Below are positions 7,238 through 16,079 of a DNA stretch of 64,000 bases, piece after piece; within the stretch, counting starts at the first letter, position 1, and each line of letters opens with the position of its first letter. Below the pieces are notes generated by a model that made no database searches, had not been told where the DNA came from, and worked only from the letters and a program-made list of their open reading frames with translations. The stretch covers positions 1 through 64,000 of the forward strand of contig DASRIA010000041.1 in assembly GCA_035650255.1 (NCBI GenBank), given 5' to 3'. A program made the translations under genes and the position numbers. The stretch comes from DASRIA01 sp035650255 (GTDB lineage: Bacteria; Actinomycetota; Thermoleophilia; Solirubrobacterales; JBBDJG01).

Positions 7238-9424
7238 TCAGCCGCGCACGGTTACGCGCACGGTGCGCGAGTGGCCCAGCTCGTACGGGTACGCGGCCTC
7301 GCGGCGGATGCGCGCCCGGAACCGGTAGCGCACGAGACCGCGCGTGGCCTCGAAGCGGTAGGAGTACGCCCAGCGCCCGGACGGGCCCGCGCGCGGCGTG
7401 GCGAACGTCCGCCACCGCCCGCGGAGCTTCACCTGGAGGTCGACCAGCTTGCCGCCCTCCGGCAGCGGGCGGCCGAGCAGCCGGCCGCTGAACGTCACCG
7501 AGTCCCCGTTCCGCACGCTGCGCCTGTCGACCGCGATCGACGATCGCGCGGGGACGATCACCGTGATGTCGGCTGACGCGGGCCGCACGGTTCCCGTGCC
7601 CGGCCACCGGAACCGCAGCGTGCGCGACGGGCCGGGCCCGGCGCGGAATGACATCCGCCCGTCGGTGTCGGTGCGCAGGGTGGTGAGGGGCGCGAAGGTC
7701 GCGCCGGTCCGCGCCCGGGAGAGCACCGTCACCTGCACATTCGGCACCGGCCCGCCGTTCGCGGTCAGCCGTCCGTGCACGCGCGTCCCGTTGCGGATCC
7801 TCCTCACAGGCCGGCAGCGGCGCCCCTTCGTGCGGCACCTGCGGGCGCTGAGCGCGATCGCGCCGCCCGCGCGCAGCGGCAGGACAAGCCGCATCGGGGT
7901 CCCGTCCGCACGCCGCGTGCCGGTGTGCTCGTTGCCGGCCACGTCACGCACGCGGGCACGCAGCTCGTAGATGCCGTCGGGAAGCGCCAGGTCGTCGACG
8001 TGCGACTCCAGCGTGTTGCCGGCCAGCCGGCCGCCGGCGTCGATCCACGCCGCCGTGCCGAGCCGCCGCAGCTCGACCGTGCCGTCCGCCGGCCCCGAGC
8101 CCGCGTCGCTCACGGCCACCCTCACCACGCGCGGGTCGCCCGGGTCCTGCTGCGCGAACACCGCGCTCGGCGCTTCGTCGTCGAAGCGCAGCCGCACGAC
8201 GTCGCTTGCGCGAGCGGCATCGACGTTGCCGGCTGCATCCTCGAGCCACACGCGCGCAAGCCACTCGCCCGGGCCGGGGACGCGGATGTCCAGCGCCGAG
8301 ATGTCCTGCGCCGCCGCGACGCCGGTTGCGCAATCGGCGCCGCCGGCCGGGCACAGGCGATAGTGCGCCCGCACGATCGGAGCGACCTGGCCGGGCGGGT
8401 TCGACCAGCGCAGGCCAAAGCGGTTCACTGCCCGCCAGCCCTCTCCCCCGCCGAGCGCCGCGCCTTCGGGCTTGACCGGGGGCGTGTTGTCGACCTGGAT
8501 CGAGCGCCCGGCCTCGGCCGCGTTGCCGGCAGCGTCGACGGCCTGCACGTCGATGCGGTGCACGCCGTCCGCGAGCTTGTCCGTGTGGAGCTCGAAGCCG
8601 CCGGGCACCACGTCGACGCACGGCCGCGCACGGGTGAAGCTGCAGCGGACCCAGGCCGGCATGGAGCCGTCGCGGTAGTCCTGCATTTGGTGCAGCGCGC
8701 CGTCGACGTAGAGCCGCGAGATCATGATCCCCGAGCTGTCCGTGTAGGCGGTCCACGCCTCCTCGCGGCCACGATGCCAGCCGTCCTGCCAGAGCGCGCC
8801 GTGATGCGGAGCAACGGACGGCGGCGTCGCGTCGCGCACGCGCACCGCGACGTTCGCGGCCGAGAAGAGGCCTCGGTTCGCAGGCGAATAGGGACTTGCC
8901 GACGCGTCGCAGCCGGCGGGATTGACGCAGCGCGTCTGGAACCGGAAGCGCGCGTGCGAGAACAGGTTCACGGTTGCGGCGAACGAGAACACGGGGGTTC
9001 CGATGCCGCAGTACGAGTTCCACGGATAGCAGCCGTACGGGTAGTCACCGGCATCCCAGTCGTGATGGCCGAACGCGACGATGCCGACCGACCAGTCCGG
9101 GGCCAGCCGGATCGCCCCGACGCTGAACGTCACGTCGACGAGCTCGTTCCCCGCTGGAGCCGTGAACACCTGGTACGCCCCGGCGCCATAGCTCGCACGA
9201 CCGCCGCTGGAGCCGGCCTTCGTGACGATGCCCGTGCCGACGCCGCTCGCCGGCGGGCACAGCGAGTAGGCGTCCATCATCGGATCCGCGATCGGCGTGA
9301 ACGCCTCCGCGGTGCCGCCGCCGGGGCCGCCGCACGCGTGCACCGTGTAGATGCCGGCCTGCGCCGGCCCCACGGCGACGAGCGCGAGGGCCAGCGCGCC
9401 GGCCGCGGCTGCGAGGGCTTTCAT
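7238..9424 (-). CDS. large secreted protein with Ig-like/bacterial-surface repeats
   Basis: The 728-residue protein has a signal peptide (to AQA, about residue 23), a cysteine-containing N-terminal domain that resembles a lectin or jelly-roll sheet (about 25-200), then Ig-like modules marked by repeated VQAVDAAGN, WLEDAAGN and RVRDVAGN motifs (about 290-500), and finally two beta-sandwich modules of the kind seen in actinobacterial surface proteins (about 520-728). It has no LPXTG or C-terminal membrane anchor, so it is probably released or held by the cell wall glycan. Its ATG overlaps the stop codon of the sigma-factor gene (ATGA), so it is translationally coupled to it and probably belongs to its regulon. 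Confidence 0.8.
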   Translation of the reverse strand: MKALAAAAGALALALVAVGPAQAGIYTVHACGGPGGGTAEAFTPIADPMMDAYSLCPPASGVGTGIVTKAGSSGGRASYGAGAYQVFTAPAGNELVDVTFSVGAIRLAPDWSVGIVAFGHHDWDAGDYPYGCYPWNSYCGIGTPVFSFAATVNLFSHARFRFQTRCVNPAGCDASASPYSPANRGLFSAANVAVRVRDATPPSVAPHHGALWQDGWHRGREEAWTAYTDSSGIMISRLYVDGALHQMQDYRDGSMPAWVRCSFTRARPCVDVVPGGFELHTDKLADGVHRIDVQAVDAAGNAAEAGRSIQVDNTPPVKPEGAALGGGEGWRAVNRFGLRWSNPPGQVAPIVRAHYRLCPAGGADCATGVAAAQDISALDIRVPGPGEWLARVWLEDAAGNVDAARASDVVRLRFDDEAPSAVFAQQDPGDPRVVRVAVSDAGSGPADGTVELRRLGTAAWIDAGGRLAGNTLESHVDDLALPDGIYELRARVRDVAGNEHTGTRRADGTPMRLVLPLRAGGAIALSARRCRTKGRRCRPVRRIRNGTRVHGRLTANGGPVPNVQVTVLSRARTGATFAPLTTLRTDTDGRMSFRAGPGPSRTLRFRWPGTGTVRPASADITVIVPARSSIAVDRRSVRNGDSVTFSGRLLGRPLPEGGKLVDLQVKLRGRWRTFATPRAGPSGRWAYSYRFEATRGLVRYRFRARIRREAAYPYELGHSRTVRVTVRG

Positions 9425-10695
9425 GGCCCGAACTCCCCACCCGAAGCGGCCCGCGCAGCCTGCGATCCGCCGCCGCCGGCGCCGGCCGCGCCGAAGCTCT
9501 CGGTCGCGGCTGCCGGCTCGGTCCCCTGCGCAGGCGCTGCGTCAGCCGCGTGCTCCGGCCCGAACTCGGCCGCGGCGGTCTCGGCGACCGCCTGCTCGGA
9601 AGTTCGCGCCGGCTCCCGTTCGGCCGGCGGCTGCGGCGCGCCTGCAGGCGCGGAGGCAGCCGGCCCGGGGGCCGGCGGATCGGTCCGCGTGACCGGCTCG
9701 ACGGGACGCTCGGCGCGTGCCGGCGGCTCGCGCCCGGGAAGCCCGCGCACCTGCTCCTGGACGGCGACGCCGCCGCCGGCGAGCGCCGCGGTCGACGCCA
9801 CGACCGCCGCCGCCTTCTGAGCGCTCATCATCTCCGCGCCCTGCTGCAGCTTGACGCCGAGCGCGCCCGCGCGCTCGCCGCCTCCCAGCGACAGCCAGTC
9901 GGAGAACCGCGACCACAGGCTTGCCCGCTCGAGCAGCGGAAGCAGGACCGCGGGCGGTACGAGCTCGGCCAGCCGCGCGGGCGCGGAGCGGTACGCGCGC
10001 AAGGTCGCGCGGCATGCCTGGCACGAGGACAGGTGCGCGCGCACCGTGCGCTCCTCCTCCTCCGGTGCATGGCCGTCGCAGACGGCGGACAGGAGCGGCT
10101 GGAATCGTTCGCAGCGGTCGCCGGACGCGATCTCGCCGAAGCACTCGAAGAACCGCCGGCGTCCCTGCGTCAGCGACCGGTTCACCTTGGTCCAGCTGAA
10201 CCCCGTGCGCGTCGCGATCTCGGCGTAGGAATAGCCCAGCGCCTTCAGCACCAGGCACTGCAGCTCGTTCGGCTTCAGCGCACCGAGCGCCTCGGCGGTG
10301 TGCCGCACCCGTTCGCGGTCTCCCGCGGTCTCCTCCGGGCCCCGTTCGGGGACCGCGGCCGCGTCGTCGGGGGTCGCGTCTTCAGATGCGACGCTGCGCT
10401 CGCGCTGCCGGCGCAACGCAAGCGCCTCGTGCTTGATGACGGTGTGCAGCCAGGGCCGCAGTTCGGAGCGGTCGCTCGTCGGCGCCTTCGTGAGCAGGAT
10501 CTCGAGGCTGCGTTGATATGCGTCGTCCGCGTCGGCCGCGCACATGGAGTAGCGGCGCGCGGTGCGCCTGAACGGCCCGGCGCCGGATGTCGCAAGCTCG
10601 ACCGCGGCGGCGAACACCTCCCCGCTCTCGGGCCGCGGGCGCGTGTTCCCTTCTGGCGCGTCCCTGCAGGCGCCGTGGCGAGTTCGCTGTGACAT
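9421..10695 (-). CDS. ECF-type sigma factor fused to a zinc-finger anti-sigma-like and transmembrane segment
   Basis: From the ATG at 10695 the protein has 424 residues. A sigma region 2 (DADDAYQ ... PWLHTVIKHEALALRRQ) is followed by region 4 (LKPNELQCLVLKAL ... GYSYAEIATRTGFS), then an HLSSCQAC motif (HxxxCxxC), the zinc-binding signature of anti-sigma ZAS/zf-HC2 domains, then a short hydrophobic stretch (AAAVVASTAALAGG) and a proline/alanine-rich tail of about 120 residues. So sigma and anti-sigma-like parts are in one chain, possibly held at the membrane. An in-frame ATG at 10767 is possible but its extra 24 residues look unstructured. The stop overlaps the next gene's ATG. Confidence 0.85.
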   Translation of the reverse strand: MSQRTRHGACRDAPEGNTRPRPESGEVFAAAVELATSGAGPFRRTARRYSMCAADADDAYQRSLEILLTKAPTSDRSELRPWLHTVIKHEALALRRQRERSVASEDATPDDAAAVPERGPEETAGDRERVRHTAEALGALKPNELQCLVLKALGYSYAEIATRTGFSWTKVNRSLTQGRRRFFECFGEIASGDRCERFQPLLSAVCDGHAPEEEERTVRAHLSSCQACRATLRAYRSAPARLAELVPPAVLLPLLERASLWSRFSDWLSLGGGERAGALGVKLQQGAEMMSAQKAAAVVASTAALAGGGVAVQEQVRGLPGREPPARAERPVEPVTRTDPPAPGPAASAPAGAPQPPAEREPARTSEQAVAETAAAEFGPEHAADAAPAQGTEPAAATESFGAAGAGGGGSQAARAASGGEFGP

Positions 10696-11035
10696 TGCGC
10701 CGCCGCAGGCTTGCCGCGCAGCGCGGGAGCGTCCATTGGAGCACCGGCCATTCGGGTGGCAGGGCATCTGCGCGAGATCCGCCCGCCAAGGCCCTCGCGC
10801 GAGTCAAGCAGGCGGGTCTGTGTCCCGATGTCCCGGGTGAAGTGCGTAAATTGCGAGATCTCTTCAAAAACCCCGCAAATTGCATAGAAAATGGCGGCAC
10901 CATGACCGGGCTCCGGCACATCCCCACAGCACCCCGCATCCGGCGCAGGATGCCGCGCCCCGGGGGCCCGCGGTTGTTACAGTGGCAGCGGACAGGGGTT
11001 CTTCGGGGTAATTCGGGACTTAGGAGCGGTTTCTG
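10696..11035. other. divergent intergenic region with an AT-rich core
   Basis: This 340-base gap separates the sigma gene (minus) from uxs (plus). Its centre (about 10843-10905) is the most AT-rich stretch of the first 12 kb and holds two AAATTGC copies and the palindrome GAGATCTC, so it probably contains promoters for both sides. I found no consensus ECF promoter (GGAAC/CGTC). No convincing coding sequence. Confidence 0.5.
11022..11026 (+). promoter_or_regulatory. ribosome binding site AGGAG of uxs
   Basis: AGGAG lies 9 bases before the ATG at 11036 and fixes the uxs start. Confidence 0.7.
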
Positions 11036-11980
<945 letters not shown>

Positions 11981-12130
11981 AGGGCGTTCTTCAGCAAGTC
12001 CTGGCCTTTGGCCTCCGGGGAGGGCCCGTCACTTCCCTGCCGGGCTGCACGGTCAGAAGACTTCCTGAACGGCTACGAGAACGTCTGGAAGACGCCTTCC
12101 TGCCGCTACGTCTCGCCGCTGGGCGGTTGA
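11981..12130 (+). other. possible 3' coding remnant, in frame with uxs
   Basis: After the uxs TAG the same frame stays open for 49 codons to a TGA at 12128-12130. The last 23 codons (from 12059) read EDFLNGYENVWKTPSCRYV and onward with 21 of 23 third positions G or C, as in real genes here. The only usable start is a TTG at 12008. It may be the tail of a lost gene or chance; I recognise no family. The rest of the gap to 12144 shows nothing. Confidence 0.2.
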
Positions 12131-12143
12131 CGCTGCGCCCGCA

Positions 12144-12365
12144 TCACTCGGCTGCCTCGGGAGCGATGCCCTCGGCAACCGCAATCAGGCGAGCGAGGGG
12201 CGTGTTCGTGGTGCCGGCCAGGTAGCAGGCGATCGGGGCGGCTTTGCGCTCCGAGGCATGCGCAGCGACCGACGCCAGGCGCAAGATCTCGTCCATCTGC
12301 TCCGGGCTCGGCGGCTCCCCGCCGATCTCCTGGACGAATGTATGAATCCACTCCTCGGCCGTCAC
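12144..12365 (-). CDS. small DUF6457-like protein
   Basis: The 73-residue acidic, helical protein starts with GTG and has the segments MTAEEWIHTF, PPSPEQMDEILRLASVAAH and ASERKAAPIACYLAG. This matches, from memory, the DUF6457 family of actinobacteria, often encoded beside or fused to molybdenum-cofactor guanylyltransferases; no such neighbour is present here. A purine-rich GAGGGGG lies about 10 bases before the GTG. It sits antisense to the flow of uxs and the sugar transferase, and its leader contains the hairpin at 12412-12435. Function unknown. Confidence 0.7.
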   Translation of the reverse strand: MTAEEWIHTFVQEIGGEPPSPEQMDEILRLASVAAHASERKAAPIACYLAGTTNTPLARLIAVAEGIAPEAAE

Positions 12366-12411
12366 CGGGCCACCCCCTCGTTCGATTCGGGAAAGTCCCG
12401 CAAAGGACGCA

Positions 12412-12435
12412 AAAACCGCGCTGCGGCGCGGTTTT
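12412..12435. terminator. bidirectional terminator-like hairpin
   Basis: AAAACCGCG / CGCGGTTTT arms around the loop CTGCGG form a perfect 9-base stem with an A-run on one side and a T-run on the other, so it could end transcripts on either strand. It sits between divergent genes, 47 bases upstream of the DUF6457-like start, where an attenuator would act, or it may stop read-through from uxs. Confidence 0.5.
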
Positions 12436-12609
12436 GGCGGTGCGGGCTGCGATTATCGCCTGAGATGCGCGAAGAATTGTCCCTTGCGGCACCCCGCCCC
12501 GGACCTTGCGCGGAGGGGCCGGTGGTAGTTTTGCGGGGCCCATATCCCGGGAACTCTTCTTTCGGGTGTCCGGCGATTGGTTGCGGACGGATCCGCCGTA
12601 ACCGAGACG

Positions 12610-14271
12610 ATGTCGCATCCCCGCTACCCCGGCTCCTTCGACGTGTTTCCAAAGACACGAACGAGACCGCACGCATCGCGCTCGATGACCGAACCCGCCA
12701 CACGCACCGAGACGCCCCCGGCCGAGGCCGAGGCGGCACCCAGCCCGCGCTTCCCACGGCGTGACGGGGCGCTGCGCGTGGCCGGCACCATCCCAGCAGC
12801 GAACGTCGAGCCCGAGAGCGTGCGACGCGACGTCCGGGCCCGCCGCCCGAGCCTGATCTCGGCGCTGATCCACGCGCGCGCACTCGAGCGCGCCGTGCGG
12901 ATCTTCTCGCTGCTGGCACTCGACCTGCTGGGCGTCGCCGGCGCGATCTTCACCGCGCTCGCCATCAAGGAACTGGTGCTGGGCGGCTTCACGTTCGACG
13001 ACGTGATGCACACGACCGAGGAGTACGTCCCGTTCGTGTTCCTCGTGACCGCGCTGCTCTTCTCGCGCAGCGGCCTCTACAGCCGCCGCGAGGCGCGGCC
13101 CGGTTTCGCCGCGATCGTCGCGGGCCTCACCCTGGCTGCCGTGGCGGCGTTCGCCTTCGCGCTCGTCAACGGGCTGGACTTCAGCTCGTACTACATCTTC
13201 TACGGCGGCCTGTTCTTCGCCCTGATCTGGGTCAGCACGCTGCGCTGGGGATACGAGCGCGTGACCGGCCTGGTGCTGCGCGCGCTCGGCCGGCGGCGGC
13301 GCGCGATCCTGGTCGGCTCCGGCGAGCAGATCGACGCGGTCGCGCACGCGCTCGCGGACGACACGTCGGGCACGCGCTACGAGCCGGTCGGCTACATCTC
13401 GCTGACGCCCAAGCCCGACAACGGGCTGCGCAACCTCGGCAGCCTGGCCGAGCTGCCGAGACTGCTGGAGGAGCACCGCGTGCAGGAGGTCGTGATCGCA
13501 GACCCGGACTTCCCGCCCGAGGAGGCGATCGAGCTCGTCAACCAGTGTCACGAGCGCGGCGTGGCGGTCCGCATCGCCCCCACGACGATGGAGATCATGA
13601 CCCACCGGCACGAGCTCGTGCCCGGCCAGACGGTGCCGCTGTTCGAGTTGAAGCCGCCGGTGTTCGAGGGCGCGGACTTCGTGATGAAGCGCAGCTTCGA
13701 CCTGGTCGTGGCGAGCCTCAGCCTCGTGGTGCTGTCGCCGGTGCTGCTCGGCATCGCGCTGGCGATCAAGATCACCTCCCCCGGCCCCGTGCTGTTCCGC
13801 AGCCGCCGCCCGGGGATCGGCGGCGTGCCGTTCGACTGCCTCAAGTTCCGCACGATGCACACGGACGCCGAGCAGCGCCAGGAGGAGGTCGAGTCGATGA
13901 ACGAGGCCAGCGGCGCCCTGTTCAAGATCCGGCGCGACCCGCGGCTGACCCGCATCGGCGGGCTGCTGCGGCGCTTCAGCCTGGACGAGCTGCCGCAGCT
14001 CGTGAACGTGCTGCGCGGCGACATGTCGATGGTCGGCCCGCGGCCGCTGCCGCTGCGCGACTACAGCCGCCTCGACGAGTGGCACCGCAAGCGCTACCTG
14101 GTGCTGCCGGGCATCACCGGGCTGTGGCAGGTGTCGGGGCGCGCCGAGCTCGACTTCGACGAGCTCGTGCGGCTCGACTTCCTGTACCTGGAGCGCTGGA
14201 GCGTCTTCCTCGACCTCTCGATCCTGTTGAAGACGGTTCCCGCCGTGCTGCGGCGGCGCGGCGCCTTCTAG
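12610..14271 (+). CDS. polyprenyl-phosphate sugar phosphotransferase (chain initiation)
   Basis: This membrane protein (553 residues from the ATG at 12610; ATG 12685 and TTG 12577 are alternatives) has a disordered N-terminus, four or five hydrophobic segments (about residues 85-210), a CoA-binding-like domain (RAILVGSGEQ onward), a further membrane helix and the bacterial sugar-transferase catalytic domain. The last shows KRSFDLVVASLSLV, PVLFRSRRPG, FDCLKFRTMHTDA, the SLDELPQLVNVLRGDMSMVGPRP block and PGITGLWQVSGR. Such enzymes transfer hexose-1-phosphate to undecaprenyl phosphate, the first step of repeat-unit assembly. It is the only initiating transferase in the window. Confidence 0.93.
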   Translation: MSHPRYPGSFDVFPKTRTRPHASRSMTEPATRTETPPAEAEAAPSPRFPRRDGALRVAGTIPAANVEPESVRRDVRARRPSLISALIHARALERAVRIFSLLALDLLGVAGAIFTALAIKELVLGGFTFDDVMHTTEEYVPFVFLVTALLFSRSGLYSRREARPGFAAIVAGLTLAAVAAFAFALVNGLDFSSYYIFYGGLFFALIWVSTLRWGYERVTGLVLRALGRRRRAILVGSGEQIDAVAHALADDTSGTRYEPVGYISLTPKPDNGLRNLGSLAELPRLLEEHRVQEVVIADPDFPPEEAIELVNQCHERGVAVRIAPTTMEIMTHRHELVPGQTVPLFELKPPVFEGADFVMKRSFDLVVASLSLVVLSPVLLGIALAIKITSPGPVLFRSRRPGIGGVPFDCLKFRTMHTDAEQRQEEVESMNEASGALFKIRRDPRLTRIGGLLRRFSLDELPQLVNVLRGDMSMVGPRPLPLRDYSRLDEWHRKRYLVLPGITGLWQVSGRAELDFDELVRLDFLYLERWSVFLDLSILLKTVPAVLRRRGAF

Positions 14272-14892
14272 GTCACGCTCGCTCACGAGGAGATCTGGCG
14301 GGAGCTGCCGCTGGGAGCCGGGCACGACCCGGCGGTCCACGAGCACGTCCTGCGGGCGCTCGGGGACGAGCGGCTGGGCCGGGTCCTCGACGTCGGTTGC
14401 GGCGACGGGACGTTCGCGGGGCGCCTGGCCGAGCAGGGTGGGCAGGCCACCGGCCTGGACTTCGCTCCCACCGCGCTCAAGCGCGCGCGTGCCGCGCATC
14501 CCGAGCTGGAGTTCGTGGAGCCGCGCGCCGACGGCGGCTTTCCCTTCGCGGACGCGAGCTTCGACGCCGTCACGTGCGTGAACGTGCTCCAGCACGTGCC
14601 GGAAACGCAGGCGATGCTGTCGGAGATCCGGCGGGTGCTCGTTCCCGCAGGCCTGCTGGCAGTGGCGGTGCCCTTCCACGGGCGTGTGCGCAACGTGCTC
14701 ACCGCGCTGCGGGGGTTCGAGCGCCACTACGACCCGTTCGGGCTCGAGCTGCATTTCTTCACCGCGCGGTCGCTGCGTGGGTTCCTGCGCGACTTCGGCT
14801 TCGAGGACGTCGGCGTGGCGGCGCGCGGCGGGATGCCGGTGCTCCGCGAGACGCTGATCGCGACCGCGCGCCGGGGCCGCCTCGGCAGCTAG
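14272..14892 (+). CDS. class I SAM-dependent methyltransferase with no normal start codon
   Basis: The frame continues directly after the TAG of the sugar transferase, in the same frame, and ends at TAG 14890-14892 (206 codons). SAM motif I, VLDVGCGDGTFAGRLAEQG, is encoded near 14380-14440, followed by VNVLQHVP and RRVLVPAGLLAVAVPF. The first ATG/GTG/TTG in frame is a GTG at 14515, downstream of motif I, so starting there would give a protein without its cofactor site. The codon right after the TAG is GTC; a GTG there would have been a perfect start. It is either a start-loss pseudogene, a sequence error, a rare start codon or stop read-through. It ends tail to tail with the winged-helix gene. 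Confidence 0.75.
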   Translation, partial: VTLAHEEIWRELPLGAGHDPAVHEHVLRALGDERLGRVLDVGCGDGTFAGRLAEQGGQATGLDFAPTALKRARAAHPELEFVEPRADGGFPFADASFDAVTCVNVLQHVPETQAMLSEIRRVLVPAGLLAVAVPFHGRVRNVLTALRGFERHYDPFGLELHFFTARSLRGFLRDFGFEDVGVAARGGMPVLRETLIATARRGRLGS

Positions 14893-16001
14893 GCGACGAT
14901 GACCGCCGCTGCGGCTGCGCCGCGCAGCTCGGCCACGCGCTGCGCCTCCTCGGCGAGGTCCCCGCGGGGGAGGCGGCCGAGCTGCTCGACCGTCAGCTCC
15001 GCCTTGCTGCCCTTCGCCTTGACCCGCCACAGGCCGGCCAGGCGCCCGTCCCGCAGCACCGCTCCGGGACTCGCAACGGGCCGGAACAGCCGCTTGCGCA
15101 GCTCGGCGCCGGGGGCGAGCAGCGGCCGGTTGGGCTTCTGCAGGTAGGGATCGCCCGGCGGTAACAGGCGGACGCCCTGCGCGGCCGGTGGCGACTCGAG
15201 CGCGCCGGTGTCCGCGCTCAGCAGCCAGGCGCTGCCCTTGCCGACCCGCACCTCGGCGAGCTCGCCCGCGACCTCGTCCCACAGGCGGTCGGCGTGCGGC
15301 TGCGCGAGCCCGGCCCACGCGGCGAAGTCGCCCGGCTGCGCCGGTCCGTAGAACCCGAGGAAGCGGCGCACGGCTTCGCTCCCTGGCGGCGCCGGGCCCG
15401 GCTCGCCGATCGTGTAGCGGCGCTCGGAGTCGAGCCGCGCGCCGGCCTCCACGGTGGCGTAGCGCCACAGCATCGGGGCCACGTGGTGGCTCTTGCACCC
15501 CCGGCACCAGGGCATCAGCTCGGAACGCACGCGCTGCCTCAGTTCCGCGTGCAGATCGTTCTTGCCGAGCGCGCGGCCGTTCGCCAGCGCGTCCCGCGTG
15601 GCGGCCGCCACCTCCGCGAGCGCATCGCTGGGGGCGAATCCCTGCTCCGCGGCGAGGCGCTTCAGCTGCCGGCCGAGCTGCGCGGCAAGCTCGTCGTCGT
15701 CGCGGGCGATCAGGGCGCGCCCGTAGAGCGCGAAGTCGGCGGGGGCGAGCGCGTGGATGGCGCCGCGAACGACGTGGGCGACGACGAGGTCGCCCGCGTC
15801 GACCGCCTCGTCGTGCGCCTCTCGGGAGACGTCTTCGGCCCGCGCCGCCAGCGCCAGCAGCGCCGCGTCGCGGCTGAAGTCCGAGGCGGGACACGCTGCC
15901 GCTGCGGCGAGATCGCGCGCGCCCCGCACGACCAGCCCGGAGCGGGCCAGCCGGAAGGCGAGGACCTGTTCGGCATCCACGTGGATGATGCTTTCAGGCA
16001 T
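14889..16001 (-). CDS. winged-helix DNA-binding domain protein (HTH_42/AlkX-like)
   Basis: The 370-residue protein resembles the HTH_42 (DUF1006) family: an N-terminal AFRLARSGL segment, a middle region with a MPWCRGCKSHH motif (about residue 161-171) and a C-terminal PGDPYLQKPNRP-LAPG block followed by GAVLRDGRLAGLWRVK. Relatives include E. coli YcaQ/AlkX and Streptomyces AlkZ, glycosylases that unhook DNA crosslinks; the QxQ-type catalytic motif of that group is not obvious here, so a true glycosylase function is uncertain. It looks unrelated to polysaccharide synthesis. Its last four bases overlap the methyltransferase stop (CTAG). Confidence 0.75.
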   Translation of the reverse strand: MPESIIHVDAEQVLAFRLARSGLVVRGARDLAAAAACPASDFSRDAALLALAARAEDVSREAHDEAVDAGDLVVAHVVRGAIHALAPADFALYGRALIARDDDELAAQLGRQLKRLAAEQGFAPSDALAEVAAATRDALANGRALGKNDLHAELRQRVRSELMPWCRGCKSHHVAPMLWRYATVEAGARLDSERRYTIGEPGPAPPGSEAVRRFLGFYGPAQPGDFAAWAGLAQPHADRLWDEVAGELAEVRVGKGSAWLLSADTGALESPPAAQGVRLLPPGDPYLQKPNRPLLAPGAELRKRLFRPVASPGAVLRDGRLAGLWRVKAKGSKAELTVEQLGRLPRGDLAEEAQRVAELRGAAAAAVIVA

Positions 16002-16079
16002 CGACGCTGCCGGTCCGGCCCAGCCTTGTCCCGTTGCGTCCGAGGGGTGGACGCCGGGGGACCAGGTTCCAGCCCCCGG

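Noticed and set aside
9421..10767. Frameshift joining a sigma gene and an anti-sigma gene
   Set aside because: The frame is open without interruption from region 2 through the zinc motif and membrane segment, and codon pattern does not change, so a true fusion is the simpler reading.
12106..15894. A 1262-codon open frame on the minus strand
   Set aside because: It is antisense to the sugar transferase, the methyltransferase and other genes with clear domains; its translation is low-complexity arginine/alanine/histidine sequence as expected from the reverse of GC-rich codons. No domain is visible.
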